From the NCBI RefSeq assembly GCF_051014685.1, contig NW_027479037.1, forward strand, positions 204,519 through 268,518: DNA of 64,000 nt, written 5' to 3'. The stretch is from Ptiloglossa arizonensis (Eukaryota; Arthropoda; Insecta; Hymenoptera; Colletidae). Each line of letters begins with the position of its first letter. The first letter of the stretch is position 1. Positions 40,601-57,600 of this stretch are shown piece by piece. Made by a program: the position numbers and the translations under genes. The notes under the pieces are model-generated. The model was not told the origin of the DNA, made no database searches, and saw only the letters and a program-made list of their open reading frames with translations.

Positions 40601-41784
40601 ATACGTTATACGTTATACGTTACACGTTATACGTTATACGTTTTACGTTATACGTTATACGTTATACGTTATACGTTATACGTTATACGTTATACGTAAT
40701 ACGTCATAGGTTATACGTTATACGTTATACGTTATACGTTTTACGTTATTCGTGATACGTTATACATTATACATTATACGTTATACGTTATACGTTATAC
40801 GTTATACGTTATACGTTATACGTTATACGTTATACGTTATACGTTATACGTTATACGTTATACGTTATACGTTATACGTTATACGTTGTACGTTATACGT
40901 AGTACGTTATACGTTATACGTTATACGTAATACGTCATAGGTTATACGTTATACGTTATACGTCATAGGTTATACGTTATACGTTATTCTTTATGCGTTA
41001 TACGTTATACGATATACGTTATACGTTATACGGTATACGATATACGTTATGCGTTATACGTTGTACGTTATACGTAGTACGTTATACGTTGTACGTTATA
41101 CGTTGTACGTTATACGTTATACGTTATACGTTATACGTTGTACGTTATACGTTATACGTTATACGTTATACGTTATACGTTATACGTTATACGTTATACG
41201 TTATACGTTATACGTTATACGTTATACGTTATACGTTATACGTTATACGTTATACGTTATACGTTATACGTTATACGTTATACGTTATACGTTATACGTT
41301 ATACGTTATACGTTATACGTTATACGTTATACGTTATACGTTCTACGTTATACGTTGTACGTTATACGTTGTACGTTATACGTAGTACGTTATACGTTGT
41401 ACGTTATACGTTGTACGTTATACGTTATACGTTATACGTTATACGTTGTACGTTATACGTTATACGTTATACGTTATACGTTATACGTTATACGTTATAC
41501 GTTATACGTTATACGTTATACGTTATACGTTATACGTTATACGTTATACGTTATACGTTATACGTTATGCGTTATGCGTTATACGTTATACGTTATACGT
41601 TATACGTTATACGTTATACGTTATACGTTATACGTTATACGTTATACGTTATACGTTATACGTTATACGTTATACGTTATACGTTATACGTTATACGTTA
41701 TACGTTATACGTTATACGTTATACGTTATACGTTATACGTTATACGTTATACGTTATACGTTATACGTTATACGTTATACGTTA
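37690..41784. repeat. 4,095-bp tandem duplication, copy 1
   Basis: Every landmark checked recurs exactly 4,095 bp (585 units) later: GTTGTACG (37,707 / 41,802), ACATGTTATGCG (37,801 / 41,896), and three closely spaced TTCTTTATGCG cassettes (38,465, 38,710, 38,976 / 42,560, 42,805, 43,071). Translated frames at equivalent positions have the same lengths and residues (for example 38,529-39,131 and 42,624-43,226, 200 codons each), so the copies are close to identical. The left breakpoint lies between about 37,675 and 37,707. Confidence 0.93.
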
Positions 41785-44700
41785 TACGTTATACGTTATA
41801 CGTTGTACGTTATACGTTATACGTTATACGTTATACATTATACGTTATACGTTATACGTTATACGTTATATGTTATACGTGATACGTTATACGTTACATG
41901 TTATGCGTTATACGTTTTACGTTATTCGTTGTACGTTCTTCGTTACACGTTATACGTTATAGGTTATACGTTATACGTTATACGTTATACGTTATACGTT
42001 ATACGTTATACGTTATACGGTATACGTTATACGTTATACGTTATACGTTATACGTTATACGTTATACGTTATACGTTATACGTTATACGTTATACGTTAT
42101 ACGTTATACGTCATAGGTTATACGTTATACGTTATACGTTATACGTTATACGTTATACGTTATACGTTATACGTTATACGTTATACGTTATACGTTATAC
42201 GTTATACGTAATACGTCATAGGTTATACGTTATACGTTATACGTTATACGTTTTACGTTATTCGTGATACGTTATACATTATACATTATACGTTATACGT
42301 TATACGTTATACGTTATACGTTATACGTTATACGTTATACGTTATACGTTATACGTTATACGTTATACGTTATACGTTATACGTTATACGTTATACGTTA
42401 TACGTTATACGTTGTACGTTATACGTAGTACGTTATACGTTGTACGTTATACGTTATACGTTGTACGTTATACGTTATACGTTATACGTTATACGTTGTA
42501 CGTTATACGTTATACGTTATACGTTATACGTTATACGTCATAGGTTATACGTTATACGTTATTCTTTATGCGTTATACGTTATACGATATACGTTATACG
42601 TTATACGGTATACGATATACGTTATGCGTTATACGTTTTACGTTATTCGTTATACGTTATACGTTATACATTATACGTTATACGTTATACGTTATACGTT
42701 ATATGTTATACGTGATACGTTATACGTTACATGTTATGCGTTATACGTTATACGTTATATGTTATACGTGATACGTTATACGTTGTACGTTATACGTTAT
42801 ACGTTATTCTTTATGCGTTATACGTTATACGATATACGTTATACGTTATACGGTATACGATATACGTTATGCGTTATACGTTGTACGTTATACGTAGTAC
42901 GTTATACGTTGTACGTTATACGTTGTACGTTATACGTTATACGTTATACGTTATACGTTGTACGTTATACGTTATACGTTATACGTTATACGTTATACGT
43001 TATACGTTATACGTTATACGTTATACGTTATACGTTATACGTTATACGTCATAGGTTATACGTTATACGTTATTCTTTATGCGTTATACGTTATACGATA
43101 TACGTTATACGTTATACGGTATACGATATACGTTATGCGTTATACGTTTTACGTTATTCGTTATACGTTATACGTTATACATTATACGTTATACGTTATA
43201 CGTTATACGTTATATGTTATACGTGATACGTTATACGTTACATGTTATGCGTTATACGTTTTACGTTATTCGTTGTACGTTCTTCGTTACACGTTATACG
43301 TTATAGGTTATACGTTATACGTTATACGTTATACGTTATACGTTATACGTTATACGTTATACGGTATACGTTATACGTTATACGTTATACGTTATACGTT
43401 ATACGTTATACGTTATACGTTATACGTTATACGTTATACGTTATACGTTATACGTCATAGGTTATACGTTATACGTTATACGTTATACGTTATACGTTAT
43501 ACGTTATACGTTATACGTTATACGTTATACGTTATACGTTATACGTAATACGTTATACGTTTTACGTTATACGTTATACGTTATACGTTATACGTTATAC
43601 GTTGTACGTTATACGTTGTACGTTATACGTTATACGTTATACGTTGTACGTTATACGTTGTACGTTATACGTTATACGTTATACGTTATACATTATACGT
43701 TATACGTTATACGTTATACGTTATATGTTATACGTGATACGTTATACGTTACATGTTATGCGTTATACGTTTTACGTTATTCGTTGTACGTTCTTCGTTA
43801 CACGTTATACGTTATAGGTTATACGTTATACGTTATACGTTATACGTTATACGTTATACGTTATATGTTATACGGTATACGTTATACGTTATACGTTATA
43901 CGTTATGCGTTATACGTTATACGTTATACGTTATACGTTATACGTTATACGTTATACGTTATACGTCATAGGTTATACGTTATACGTTATACGTTATACG
44001 TTATACGTTATACGTTATACGTTATACGTTATACGTTATACGTTATACGTTATACGTTCTACGTTATACGTTGTACGTTATACGTTGTACGTTATACGTA
44101 GTACGTTATACGTTGTACGTTATACGTTGTACGTTATACGTTATACGTTATACGTTATACGTTGTACGTTATACGTTATACGTTATACGTTATACGTTAT
44201 ACGTTATACGTTATACGTTATACGTTATACGTTATACGTTATACGTTATACGTTATACGTTATACGTTATACGTTATACGTTATACGTTATACGTTATAC
44301 GTTTTACGTTATTCGTTATACGTTCTTCGTTACACGTTATACGTTATACGTTACACGTTATTCGTGATACGTTATACGTGATACGTTATACGTTATACGT
44401 TATACGTTATACGTTATACGTTATACGTTATACGTTATACGTTATACGTTATACGTTATACGTTATACGTTATACGTTATACGTTATACGTTATACGTTA
44501 TACGTTATACGTTATACGTTATACGTTATACGTTATACGTTATACGTTATATGTTATACGTTATACGTTTTACGTTATTCGTTATACGTTCTTCGTTACA
44601 CGTTATACGTTATACGTTACACGTTATTCGTAATACGTTATACGTGATACGTTATACGTTATACGTTATACGTTATACGTTATACGTTATACGTTATACG

Positions 44701-45879
44701 TTATACGTTATACGTTACACGTTATACGTTATACGTTTTACGTTATACGTTATACGTTATACGTTATACGTTATACGTTATACGTTATACGTAATACGTC
44801 ATAGGTTATACGTTATACGTTATACGTTATACGTTTTACGTTATTCGTGATACGTTATACATTATACATTATACGTTATACGTTATACGTTATACGTTAT
44901 ACGTTATACGTTATACGTTATACGTTATACGTTATACGTTATACGTTATACGTTATACGTTATACGTTATACGTTATACGTTGTACGTTATACGTAGTAC
45001 GTTATACGTTATACGTTATACGTAATACGTCATAGGTTATACGTTATACGTTATACGTCATAGGTTATACGTTATACGTTATTCTTTATGCGTTATACGT
45101 TATACGATATACGTTATACGTTATACGGTATACGATATACGTTATGCGTTATACGTTGTACGTTATACGTAGTACGTTATACGTTGTACGTTATACGTTG
45201 TACGTTATACGTTATACGTTATACGTTATACGTTGTACGTTATACGTTATACGTTATACGTTATACGTTATACGTTATACGTTATACGTTATACGTTATA
45301 CGTTATACGTTATACGTTATACGTTATACGTTATACGTTATACGTTATACGTTATACGTTATACGTTATACGTTATACGTTATACGTTATACGTTATACG
45401 TTATACGTTATACGTTATACGTTATACGTTATACGTTCTACGTTATACGTTGTACGTTATACGTTGTACGTTATACGTAGTACGTTATACGTTGTACGTT
45501 ATACGTTGTACGTTATACGTTATACGTTATACGTTATACGTTGTACGTTATACGTTATACGTTATACGTTATACGTTATACGTTATACGTTATACGTTAT
45601 ACGTTATACGTTATACGTTATACGTTATACGTTATACGTTATACGTTATACGTTATACGTTATGCGTTATGCGTTATACGTTATACGTTATACGTTATAC
45701 GTTATACGTTATACGTTATACGTTATACGTTATACGTTATACGTTATACGTTATACGTTATACGTTATACGTTATACGTTATACGTTATACGTTATACGT
45801 TATACGTTATACGTTATACGTTATACGTTATACGTTATACGTTATACGTTATACGTTATACGTTATACGTTATACGTTT
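41785..45879. repeat. 4,095-bp tandem duplication, copy 2
   Basis: Directly adjoins copy 1. Identity ends at the GTTTTACGTTATTCG group at 45,876, where copy 1 continues into consensus units and then copy 2 itself. Contained sub-blocks include CTTCGTTACACG groups and paired ATGCGTTATGCG units (41,567 / 45,662). Confidence 0.92.
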
Positions 45880-46855
45880 TACGTTATTCGTTATACGTTC
45901 TTCGTTACACGTTATACGTTATACGTTACACGTTATTCGTAATACGTTATACGTGATACGTTATACGTTATACGTTATACGTTATACGTTATACGTTATA
46001 CGTTATACGTTATACGTTACACGTTATACGTTATACGTTTTACGTTATACGTTATACGTTATACGTTATACGTTATACGTTGTACGTTATACGTTGTACG
46101 TTATACGTTATACGTTATACGTTATACGTTATACGTTGTACGTTATACGTTATACGTTATACGTTATACATTATACGTTATACGTTATACGTTATACGTT
46201 ATATGTTATACGTGATACGTTATACGTTACATGTTATGCGTTATACGTTTTACGTTATTCGTTGTACGTTCTTCGTTACACGTTATACGTTATAGGTTAT
46301 ACGTTATACGTTATACGTTATACGTTATACGTTATACGTTATACGTTATACGTTATACGTTATACGTTACACGTTATACGTTATACGTTATACGTTATAC
46401 GTCATAGGTTATACGTTATACGTTATTCTTTATGCGTTATACGTTATACGTTATACGTTATACGGTATACGTTATACGTTATACGTTATACGTTATACGT
46501 TATACGTTATACGTTATACGTTATACGTTATACGTTATACGTTATACGTTATACGTCATAGGTTATACGTTATACGTTATACGTTATACGTTATACGTTA
46601 TACGTTATACGTTATACGTTATACGTTATACGTTATACGTTATACGTTATGCGTTATGCGTTATACGTTATACGTTATACGTTATACGTTATACGTTATA
46701 CGTTATACGTTATACGTTATACGTTATACGTTATACGTTATACGTTATACGTTATACGTTATACGTTATACGTTATACGTTATACGTTATACGTTATACG
46801 TTATACGTTATACGTTATACGTTATACGTTATACGTTATACGTTATACGTTATAC
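45876..46855. repeat. 980-bp tandem repeat, copy 1
   Basis: The GTTTTACGTTATTCG group with CTTCGTTACACG at 45,876 recurs at 46,856, and the GTTGTACG pair near 46,080 at 47,060, 980 bp apart. GTCATAGG at 46,401 recurs at 47,374 (973 bp), a one-unit difference. Paired ATGCGTTATGCG units near the right end match 45,662. Confidence 0.84.
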
Positions 46856-47560
46856 GTTTTACGTTATTCGTTATACGTTCTTCGTTACACGTTATACGTT
46901 ATACGTTACACGTTATTCGTAATACGTTATACGTGATACGTTATACGTTATACGTTATACGTTATACGTTATACGTTATACGTTATACGTTATACGTTAC
47001 ACGTTATACGTTATACGTTTTACGTTATACGTTATACGTTATACGTTATACGTTATACGTTGTACGTTATACGTTGTACGTTATACGTTATACGTTATAC
47101 GTTATACGTTATACGTTGTACGTTATACGTTATACGTTATACGTTATACATTATACGTTATACGTTATACGTTATACGTTATATGTTATACGTGATACGT
47201 TATACGTTACATGTTATGCGTTATACGTTTTACGTTATTCGTTGTACGTTCTTCGTTACACGTTATACGTTATAGGTTATACGTTATACGTTATACGTTA
47301 TACGTTATACGTTATACGTTATACGTTATACGTTATACGTTACACGTTATACGTTATACGTTATACGTTATACGTCATAGGTTATACGTTATACGTTATT
47401 CTTTATGCGTTATACGTTATACGTTATACGTTATACGGTATACGTTATACGTTATACGTTATACGTTATACGTTATACGTTATACGTTATACGTTATACG
47501 TTATACGTTATACGTTATACGTTATACGTCATAGGTTATACGTTATACGTTATACGTTAT
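46856..47560. repeat. 980-bp tandem repeat, copy 2 (incomplete)
   Basis: Matches the first about 700 bp of copy 1 and then diverges at a GTTGTACGTTATACGTTACAC group near 47,585. Confidence 0.82.
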
Positions 47561-47974
47561 ACGTTATACGTTATACGTTATACGTTGTACGTTATACGTT
47601 ACACGTTATACGTTATACGTTATACGTTATACGTTATACGTTATACGTTATACGTTATACGTTATACGTTGTATGTTATACGTTTTACGTTATTCGTGAT
47701 ACGTTATACATTATACGTTATACGTTATACGTTATACGTTATACGTTATACGTTATACGTTATACGTTATACGTTACACGTTATACGTTATACGTTATAC
47801 GTTATACGTTATGCGTTATACGTTATACGTTATACGTTATACGTTATACGTTATACGTTATACGTTATACGTTATACGTTATACGTTATACGTTATACGT
47901 TATACGTTATACGTTATACGTTATACGTTATACGTTATACGTTATACGTTATACGTTATACGTTGTACGTTATA

Positions 47975-48600
47975 CGTAGTACGTTATACGTTGTACGTTA
48001 CACCTTATACGTTGTACGTTATACGTTATACGTTATACGTTATACGTTATACGTTGTACGTTATACGTTATACGTTATACGTTATACGTTATACGTCATA
48101 GGTTATACGTTATACGTTATTCTTTATGCGTTATACGTTATACGTTATACGTTATACGGTATACGTTATACGTTATACGTTATACGTTATACGTTATACG
48201 TTATACGTTATACGTTATACGTTATACGTTATACGTTATACGTTATACGTTATACGTTATACGTCATAGGTTATACGTTATACGTTATACTATATACGTT
48301 ATACATTATACGTTATACGTTGTACGTTATACGTTATACGTTATACGTTATACGGTATACGTTATACGTTATAAGGTATACGTTATACGTTATACGTTAT
48401 ACGTTATGCGTTATACGTTATACGTTATACGTTATACGTTATACGTTATACGTTATACGTTATACGTTATACGTTATACGTTATACGTTATGCGTTGTAC
48501 GTTTTACGTTATTCGTTATACGTCCTTCGTTACACGTTATACGTTATACGTTATGCGTTATACGTTATACGTCATAGGTTATACGTTATACGTTATTCTT
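47975..48600. repeat. 2.1-kb offset duplication, copy 1 (again near 50.1-50.7 kb)
   Basis: The ordered groups CCTTATACGTTGTACG, TTCTTTATGCG, GTCATAGG, CTATATACG, ATAAGGTATACG and ATGCG recur about 2,121 bp later (for example 48,408 / 50,529). Partial copies of the CTATATACG-ATAAGGTATACG group also lie near 53,573 and 53,748. Confidence 0.75.
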
Positions 48601-51600
48601 TATGCGTTATACGTTATACGATATACGTTATACGTTATACGGTATACCATATACGTTATGCGTTATACGTTTTACGTTATTCGTTATACGTTATACGTTA
48701 TACGTTATACGTTATACGTTATACGTTATACGTTATACCTTATACGTTATACGTTATACGTTATACGTTATACGTTATACGTTATACGTTATACGTTATA
48801 CGTTATACGTTATACGTTATACGTTCTACGTTATACGTTGTACGTTATACGTTGTACGTTATACGTAGTACGTTATACGTTGTACGTTATACGTTGTACG
48901 TTATACGTTATACGTTATACGTTATACGTTGTACGTTATACGTTATACGTTATACGTTATACGTTATACGTTATACGTTATACGTTATACGTTATACGTT
49001 ATACGTTATACGTTATACGTTATACGTTATACGCTATACGTTATACGTTATACGTTATACGTTATACGTTATACGTTATACGTTATACGTTATACGTTAT
49101 ACGTTATACGTTATACGTTATACGTTATACGTAATACGTTATACGTTATACGTTATACGTTATACGTTATACGTTATACGTTATACGTTATACGTTATAC
49201 GTTATACGTTATACGTTATACGTTATACGTTTTACGTTATTCGTTATACGTTCTTCGTTACACGTTATACGTTATACGTTACACGTTATTCGTAATACGT
49301 TATACGTGATACGTTATACGTTATACGTTATACGTTATACGTTATACGTTATACGTTATACGTTATACGTTACACGTTATACGTTATACGTTTTACGTTA
49401 TACGTTATACGTTATACGTTATACGTTATACGTTGTACGTTATACGTTGTACGTTATACGTTATACGTTATACGTTATACGTTATACGTTATACGTTATA
49501 CGTTGTACGTTATACGTAGTACGTTATACGTTGTACGTTATACCTTATACGTTGTACGTTATACGTTATACGTTATACGTTATACGTTATACGTTGTACG
49601 TTATACGTTATACGTTATACGTTATACGTTATACGTCATAGGTTATACGTTATACGTTATACGTTATACGTTATACGTTATACGTTATACGTTATACGTT
49701 ATACGTTATACGTTATACGTTATACGTTATACGTAATACGTTATACGTTATACGTTATACGTTATACGTTATACGTTATACGTTATACGTTATACGTTAT
49801 ACGTTATACGTTATACGTTATACGTTTTACGTTATTCGTTATACGTTCTTCGTTACACGTTATACGTTATACGTTACACGTTATTCGTAATACGTTATAC
49901 GTGATACATTATACGTTATACGTTATACGTTATACGTTATACGTTATACGTTATACGTTATACGTTACACGTTATACGTTATACGTTTTACGTTATACGT
50001 TATACGTTATACGTTATACGTTATACGTTGTACGTTATACGTTGTACGTTATACGTTATACGTTATACGTTATACGTTATACGTTGTACGTTATACGTAG
50101 TACGTTATACGTTGTACGTTATACCTTATACGTTGTACGTTATACGTTATACGTTATACGTTATACGTTATACGATGTACGTTATACGTTATACGTTATA
50201 CGTTATACGTTATACGTCATAGGTTATACGTTATACGTTATTCTTTATGCGTTATACGTTATACGTTATACGTTATACGATATACGTTATACGTTATACG
50301 TTATACGTTATACGTTATACGTTATACGTTATACGTTATACGTTATACGTTATACGTTATACGTTATACGTTATACGTTATACGTCATAGGTTATACGTT
50401 ATACGTTATACTATATACGTTATACATTATACGTTATACGTTGTACGTTATACGTTATACGTTATACGTTATACGGTATACGTTATACGTTATAAGGTAT
50501 ACGTTATACGTTATACGTTATACGTTATGCGTTATACGTTATACGTTATACGTTATACGTTATACGTTATACGTTATACGTTATACGTTATACGTTATAC
50601 GTTATACGTTATGCGTTATACGTTTTACGTTATTCGTTATACGTTCTTCGTTACACGTTATACGTTATACGTTATGCGTTATACGTTTTACGTTATACGT
50701 TATACGTTATACGTTATACGTTATACGTTATGCGTTATACGTTATACGTTATACGTTATACGTTATACGTTATACGTTATACGTTATGCGTTATACGTTA
50801 CACGTTATACGTTATTCTTTATGCGTTATACGTTATACGTTAGACGTTATACGGTATACGTTATACGTTATACGTTATACGTTATACGTTATACGTTATA
50901 CGTTATACGTTATACGTTATACGTTATACGTTATACGTTATACGTTATACGTTATACGTTATACGTTATACGTTATACGTTATACGTTATACGTTATACG
51001 TTATACGTTATACGTTATACGTTATACGTTATACGTTATACGTTATACGTTATACGTTATACGTTATACGTTATACGTTATACGTTATACGTTATACGTT
51101 ATACGTCATACGTTATACGTTATACGTTATACGTTATACGTTATACGTTATACGTTATACGTTATACGTTATACGTTATACGTTATACGTTGTACGTTAT
51201 ACGTTATACGTTATACGTTATACGTTATACGTCATAGGTTATACGTTATACGTTATTCTTTATGCGTTATACGTTATACGTTAGACGTTATACGGTATAC
51301 GTTATACGTTATACGTTATACGTTATACGTTATACGTTATACGTTATACGTTATACGTTATACGTTATACGTTATACGTTATACGTTATACGTTATACGT
51401 TATACGTTATACGTTATACGTTATACGTTATACGTTATACGTTATACGTTATACGTTATACGTTATACGTTATACGTTATACGTTATACGTCATAGGTTA
51501 TACGTTATACGTTATACGTTATACGTTATACCCTATACGTCATATGTTATACGTTATACGTTATTCTTTATGCGTTATACGTTATACGACATACGTTATA

Positions 51601-54600
51601 CGTTATACGGTATACGATATACGTTATGCGTTATACGTTTTACGTTATTCGTTATACGTTATACGTTATACGTTATACGTTATACGTTATACGTTATACG
51701 TTATACGTTATACGTTATACGTTATACGTTATACGTTATACGTTATACGTTATACGTTATACGTTATACGTTATACGTTATACGTCATACGTTATACGTT
51801 ATACGTTATACGTTATACGTTATACGTTATACGTTATACGTTATACGTTATACGTTATACGTTGTACGTTATACGATATACGTTATACGTTACACGTTAT
51901 ACGTCATAGGTTATACGTTATACGTTATTCTTTATGCGTTATACGTTATACGTTAGACGTTATACGGTATACGTTATACGTTATACGTTATACGTTATAC
52001 GTTATACGTTATACGTTATACGTTATACGTTATACGTTATACGTTATACGTTATACGTTATACGTTATACGTTATACGTTATACGTTATACGTTATACGT
52101 TATACGTCATAGGTTATACGTTATGCGTTATACGTTATACGTTATACCCTATACGTCATATGTTATACGTTATACGTTATTCTTTATGCGTTATACGTTA
52201 TACGACATACGTTATACGTTATACGGTATACGATATACGTTATGCGTTATACGTTTTACGTTATTCGTTATACGTTATACGTCATAGGTTATACGTTATA
52301 CGTTATTCTTTATGCGTTATACGTTATACGACATACGTTATACGTTATACGGTATACGATATACGTTATGCGTTATACGTTTTACGTTATTCGTTATACG
52401 TTATACGTTATACGTTATACGTTATACGTTATACGTTATACGTTATACGTTATACGTTATACGTTATACGTTATACGTTATACGTAATACGTTATACGTT
52501 ATACGTTATACGTTATACGTTATACGTTATACGTTATACGTTATACGTTATACGTTATACGTTATACGTTATACGTTATACGTTATACGTTGTACGTTAT
52601 ACGTTGTACGTTATACGTTATACGTTACACGTTATACGTTATACGTCATAGGTTATACGTTATACGTTATTCTTTATGCGTTATACGTTATACGTTAGAC
52701 GTTATACGGTATACGTTATACGTTATACGTTGTACGTTATACGTTATACGTTATACGTTATACGTTATACGTTATACGTTATACGTTATACGTTATACGT
52801 TATACGTTATACGTTATACGTTATACGTTATACGTTATACGTTATACGTTATACGTTATACGTTATACGTTATACGTTATACGTTATACGTTATACGTTA
52901 TACGTTATACGTTATACGTTATACGTTATACGTTATACGTTATACGTTATACGTTATACGTTATACGTTATACGTTATACGTTATACGTTATACGTTTTA
53001 CGTTATTCGTTATACGTTCTTCGTTACACGTTATACGTTATACGTTACACGTTATTCGTAATACGTTATACGTGATACGTTATACGTTATACGTTATACG
53101 TTATACGATATACGTTATACGTTATACGTTATACGTTACACGTTATACGTTATACGTTTTACGTTATACGTTATACGTTATACGTTATACGTTGTACGTT
53201 ATACGTTGTACGTTATACGTTATACGTTATACGTTGTACGTTATACGTTGTACGTTATACGTAGTACGTTATACGTTGTACGTTATACCTTATACGTTGT
53301 ACGTTATACGTTATACGTTATACGTTATACGTTATACGTTGTACGTTATACGTTATACGTTATACGTTATACGTTATACGTCATAGGTTATACGTTATAC
53401 GTTATTCTTTATGCGTTATACGTTATACGTTATACGTTATACGGTATACGTTATACGTTATACGTTATACGTTATACGTTATACGTTATACGTTATACGT
53501 TATACGTTATACGTTATACGTTATACGTTATACGTTATACGTTATACGTCATAGGTTATACGTTATACGTTATACTATATTCGTTATACATTATACGTTA
53601 TACGTTGTACGTTATACGTTATACGTTATACGTTATACGGTATACGTTATACGTTATAAGGTATACGTTATACGTTATACGTTATACGTTATACGTTATA
53701 CGTTATACGTTATACGTTATACGTCATAGGTTATACGTTATACGTTATACTATATACGTTATACATTATACGTTATACGTTGTACGTTATACGTTATACG
53801 TTATACGTTATACGGTATACGTTATACGTTATAAGGTATACGTTATACGTTATACGTTATACGTTATACGTTATGCGTTATACGTTATACGTTATACGTT
53901 ATACGTTATACGTTATACGTTATACGTTATACGTTATACGTTATACGTTACACGTTATGCGTTATACGTTATACGTTATACGTTATACGTTATACGTTGT
54001 ACGTTATACGTAGTACGTTATACGTTGTACGTTATACGTTATACGTTGTACGTTATACGTTATACGTTATACGTTATACGTTATACGTTATACGTTATAC
54101 GTTATACGTTGTACGTTATACGTTGTACGTTATACGTTATACGTTACACGTTATACGTTATACGTCATAGGTTATACGTTATACGTTATTCTTTATGCGT
54201 TATACGTTATACGTTATACGTTATACGGTATACGTTATACGTTATACGTTATACGTTATACGTTATACGTTATACGTTATACGTTATATGTTATACGTTA
54301 TACGTTATACGTTATACGTTATACGCTATACGTTATACGTTATACGTTATACGTTATACGTTATACGTTATACGTCATACGTTATACGTTATACGTTATA
54401 CGTTATACGTTATACGTTATACGTTATACGTTATACGTTATACGTTGTACGTTATACGTTATACGTTATACGTTATACGTTATACGTCATAGGTTATACG
54501 TTATACGTTATTCTTTATGCGTTATACGTTATACGTTAGACGTTATACGGTATACGTTATACGTTATACGTTATACGTTATACGTTATACGTTATACGTT

Positions 54601-57600
54601 ATACGTTATACGTTATACGTTATACGTTATACGTTATACGTTATACGTTATACGTTATACGTTATACGTTATACGTTATACGTTATACGTTATACGTTAT
54701 AGGTTATACGTTATACGTTATACGTTATACGTTATACGTTATACGTTATACGTTATACGTTATACGTCATAGGTTATACGTTATACGTTATACGTTATAC
54801 GTTATACCCTATACGTCATATGTTATACGTTATACGTTATTCTTTATGCGTTATACGTTATACGACATACGTTATACGTTATACGGTATACGATATACGT
54901 TATGCGTTATACGTTTTACGTTATTCGTTATACGTTATACGTTATACGTTATACGTTATACGTTATACGTTATACGTTATACGTTATACGTTATACGTTA
55001 TACGTTATACGTTATACGTTATACGTTATACGTTATACGTTATACGTTATACGTTATACGTTATACGTTATACGTTATACGTTATACGTTATACGTTATA
55101 CGTTATACGTAATACGTTATACGTTATACGTTATACGTTATACGTTATACGTTATACGTTATACGTTATACGTTATACGTTATACGTTATACGTTATACG
55201 TTATACGTTGTACGTTATACGTTGTACGTTATACGTTATACGTTACACGTTATACGTTATACGTCATAGGTTATACGTTATACGTTATTCTTTATGCGTT
55301 ATACGTTATACGTTAGACGTTATACGGTATACGTTATACGTTATACGTTATACGTTATACGTTATACGTTATACGTTATATGTTATACGTTATACGTTAT
55401 ACGTTATACGTTATACGTTATACGTTATACGTTATACGTTATACGTTATACGTTATACGTTATACGTTATACGTTATACGTTATACGTTATACGTTATAC
55501 GTTATACGTTATACGTTATACGTTATACGTTATACGTTATACGTTATACGTTATACGTTATACGTTATACGTTATACGTTATACGTTATACGTTATACGT
55601 CATACGTTATACGTCATACGTTATACGTCATACGTTATACGTTATACGTTATACGTTATACGTTATACGTTATACGTTATACGTTATACGTTGTACGTTA
55701 TACGTTATACGTTATACGTTATACGTTATACGTCATATGTTATACGTTATACGTTACTCTTTATGCGTTATACGTTATACGTTAGACGTTATACGGTATA
55801 CGTTATACGTTATACGTTATACGTTATACGTTATACGTTATACGTTATACGTTATACGTTATACGTTATACGTCATAGGTTATACGTTATACGTTATTCT
55901 TTATGCGTTATACGTTATACGTTAGACGTTATACGGTATACGTTATACGTTATACGTTATACGTTATACGTTATACGTTATACGTTATACGTTATACGTT
56001 ATACGTTATACGTTATACGTTATACGTTATACGTTATACGTTATACGTTATACGTTATACGTCATACGTTATACGTTATACGTTATACGTTATACGTTAT
56101 ACGTTATACGTTATACGTTATACGTTATACGTTATACGTTATACGTTATACGTTATACGTCATACGTTATACGTTATACGTTATACGTTATACGTTATAC
56201 GTTATACGTTATACGTTATACGTTATACGTTATACGTTATACGTTGTACGTTATACGTTATACGTTATACGTTATACGTTATACGTCATAGGTTATACGT
56301 TATACGTTATACGTTATACGTTATACCCTATACGTCATATGTTATACGTTATACGTTATTCTTTATGCGTTATACGTTATACGACATACGTTATACGTTA
56401 TACGGTATACGATATACGTTATGCGTTATACGTTTTACGTTATTCGTTATACGTTATACGTTATACGTTATACGTTATACGTTATACGTTATACGTTATA
56501 CGTTATACGTTATACGTTATACGTTATACGTTATACGTTATACGTTATACGTTATACGTTATACGTTATACGTTATACGTTATACGTTATACGTCATACG
56601 TTATACGTTATACGTTATACGTTATACGTTATACGTTATACGTTATACGTTATACGTTATACGTTATACGTTATACGTTGTACGTTATACGTTATACGTT
56701 ATACGTTATACGTTATACGTCATAGGTTATACGTTATACGTTATTCTTTATGCGTTATACGTTATACGTTAGACGTTATACGGTATACGTTATACGTTAT
56801 ACGTTATACGTTATACGTTATACGTTATACGTTATACGTTATACGTTATACGTTATACGTTATACGTTATACGTTATACGTTATACGTTATACGTTATAC
56901 GTTATACGTTATACGTTATACGTCATAGGTTATACGTTATACGTTATACGTTATACGTTATACCCTATACGTCATATGTTATACGTTATACGTTATTCTT
57001 TATGCGTTATACGTTATACGACATACGTTATACGTTATACGGTATACGATATACGTTATGCGTTATACGTTTTACGTTATTCGTTATACGTTATACGTTA
57101 TACGTTATACGTTATACGTTATACGTTATACGTTATACGTTATACGTTATACGTTATACGTTATACGTTATACGTTATACGTTATACGTTATACGTTATA
57201 CGTTATACGTTATACGTTATACGTTATACGTTATACGTTATACGTTATACGTTATACGTTATACGTTATACGTTATACGTTATACGTTATACGTTATACG
57301 TTATACGTTATACGTTATACGTTATACGTTATACGTTATACGTTATACGTTATACGTTATACGTTATACGTTATACGTTGTACGTTATACGTTGTACGTT
57401 ATACGTAGTACGTTATACGTTGTACGTTATACGTTATACGTTGTACGTTATACGTTATACGTTATACGTTATACGTTGTACGTTATACGTTATACGTTAT
57501 ACGTTATACGTTATACGTCATAGGTTATACGTTATACGTTATTCTTTATGCGTTATACGTTATACGACATACGTTATACGTTATACGGTATACGATATAC

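Larger units (their letters stand above)
23424..50814. repeat. 7-bp satellite, domain B (right of the retroelement)
   Basis: ACGTTAT units continue with domain-B cassettes. TTCTTTATGCG is followed mostly by a CGATATACG unit in this part (for example 24,213, 24,871, 31,752, 33,579, 36,792, 38,465). CTTCGTTACACG, GTAGTACG/GTTGTACG clusters, GTTACATGTTATGCG and CTATATACG are also present. ACG cores stay at 3 modulo 7 at every point checked (23,425; 30,012; 45,006; 52,321; 59,643). Several kilobase-scale duplications are listed separately. Long forward frames, for example 515 codons at 46,432-47,979, are repeat artefacts. I see no gene, RNA or further mobile element. Confidence 0.96.

Noticed and set aside
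54902..56725. Long open reading frames in the satellite (up to 607 codons), as possible repeat proteins
   Set aside because: They are an arithmetic result of a stop-free 7-mer. The same peptide appears in all three frames, there are no start or splice contexts, and the frames begin and end wherever variant units create stops.
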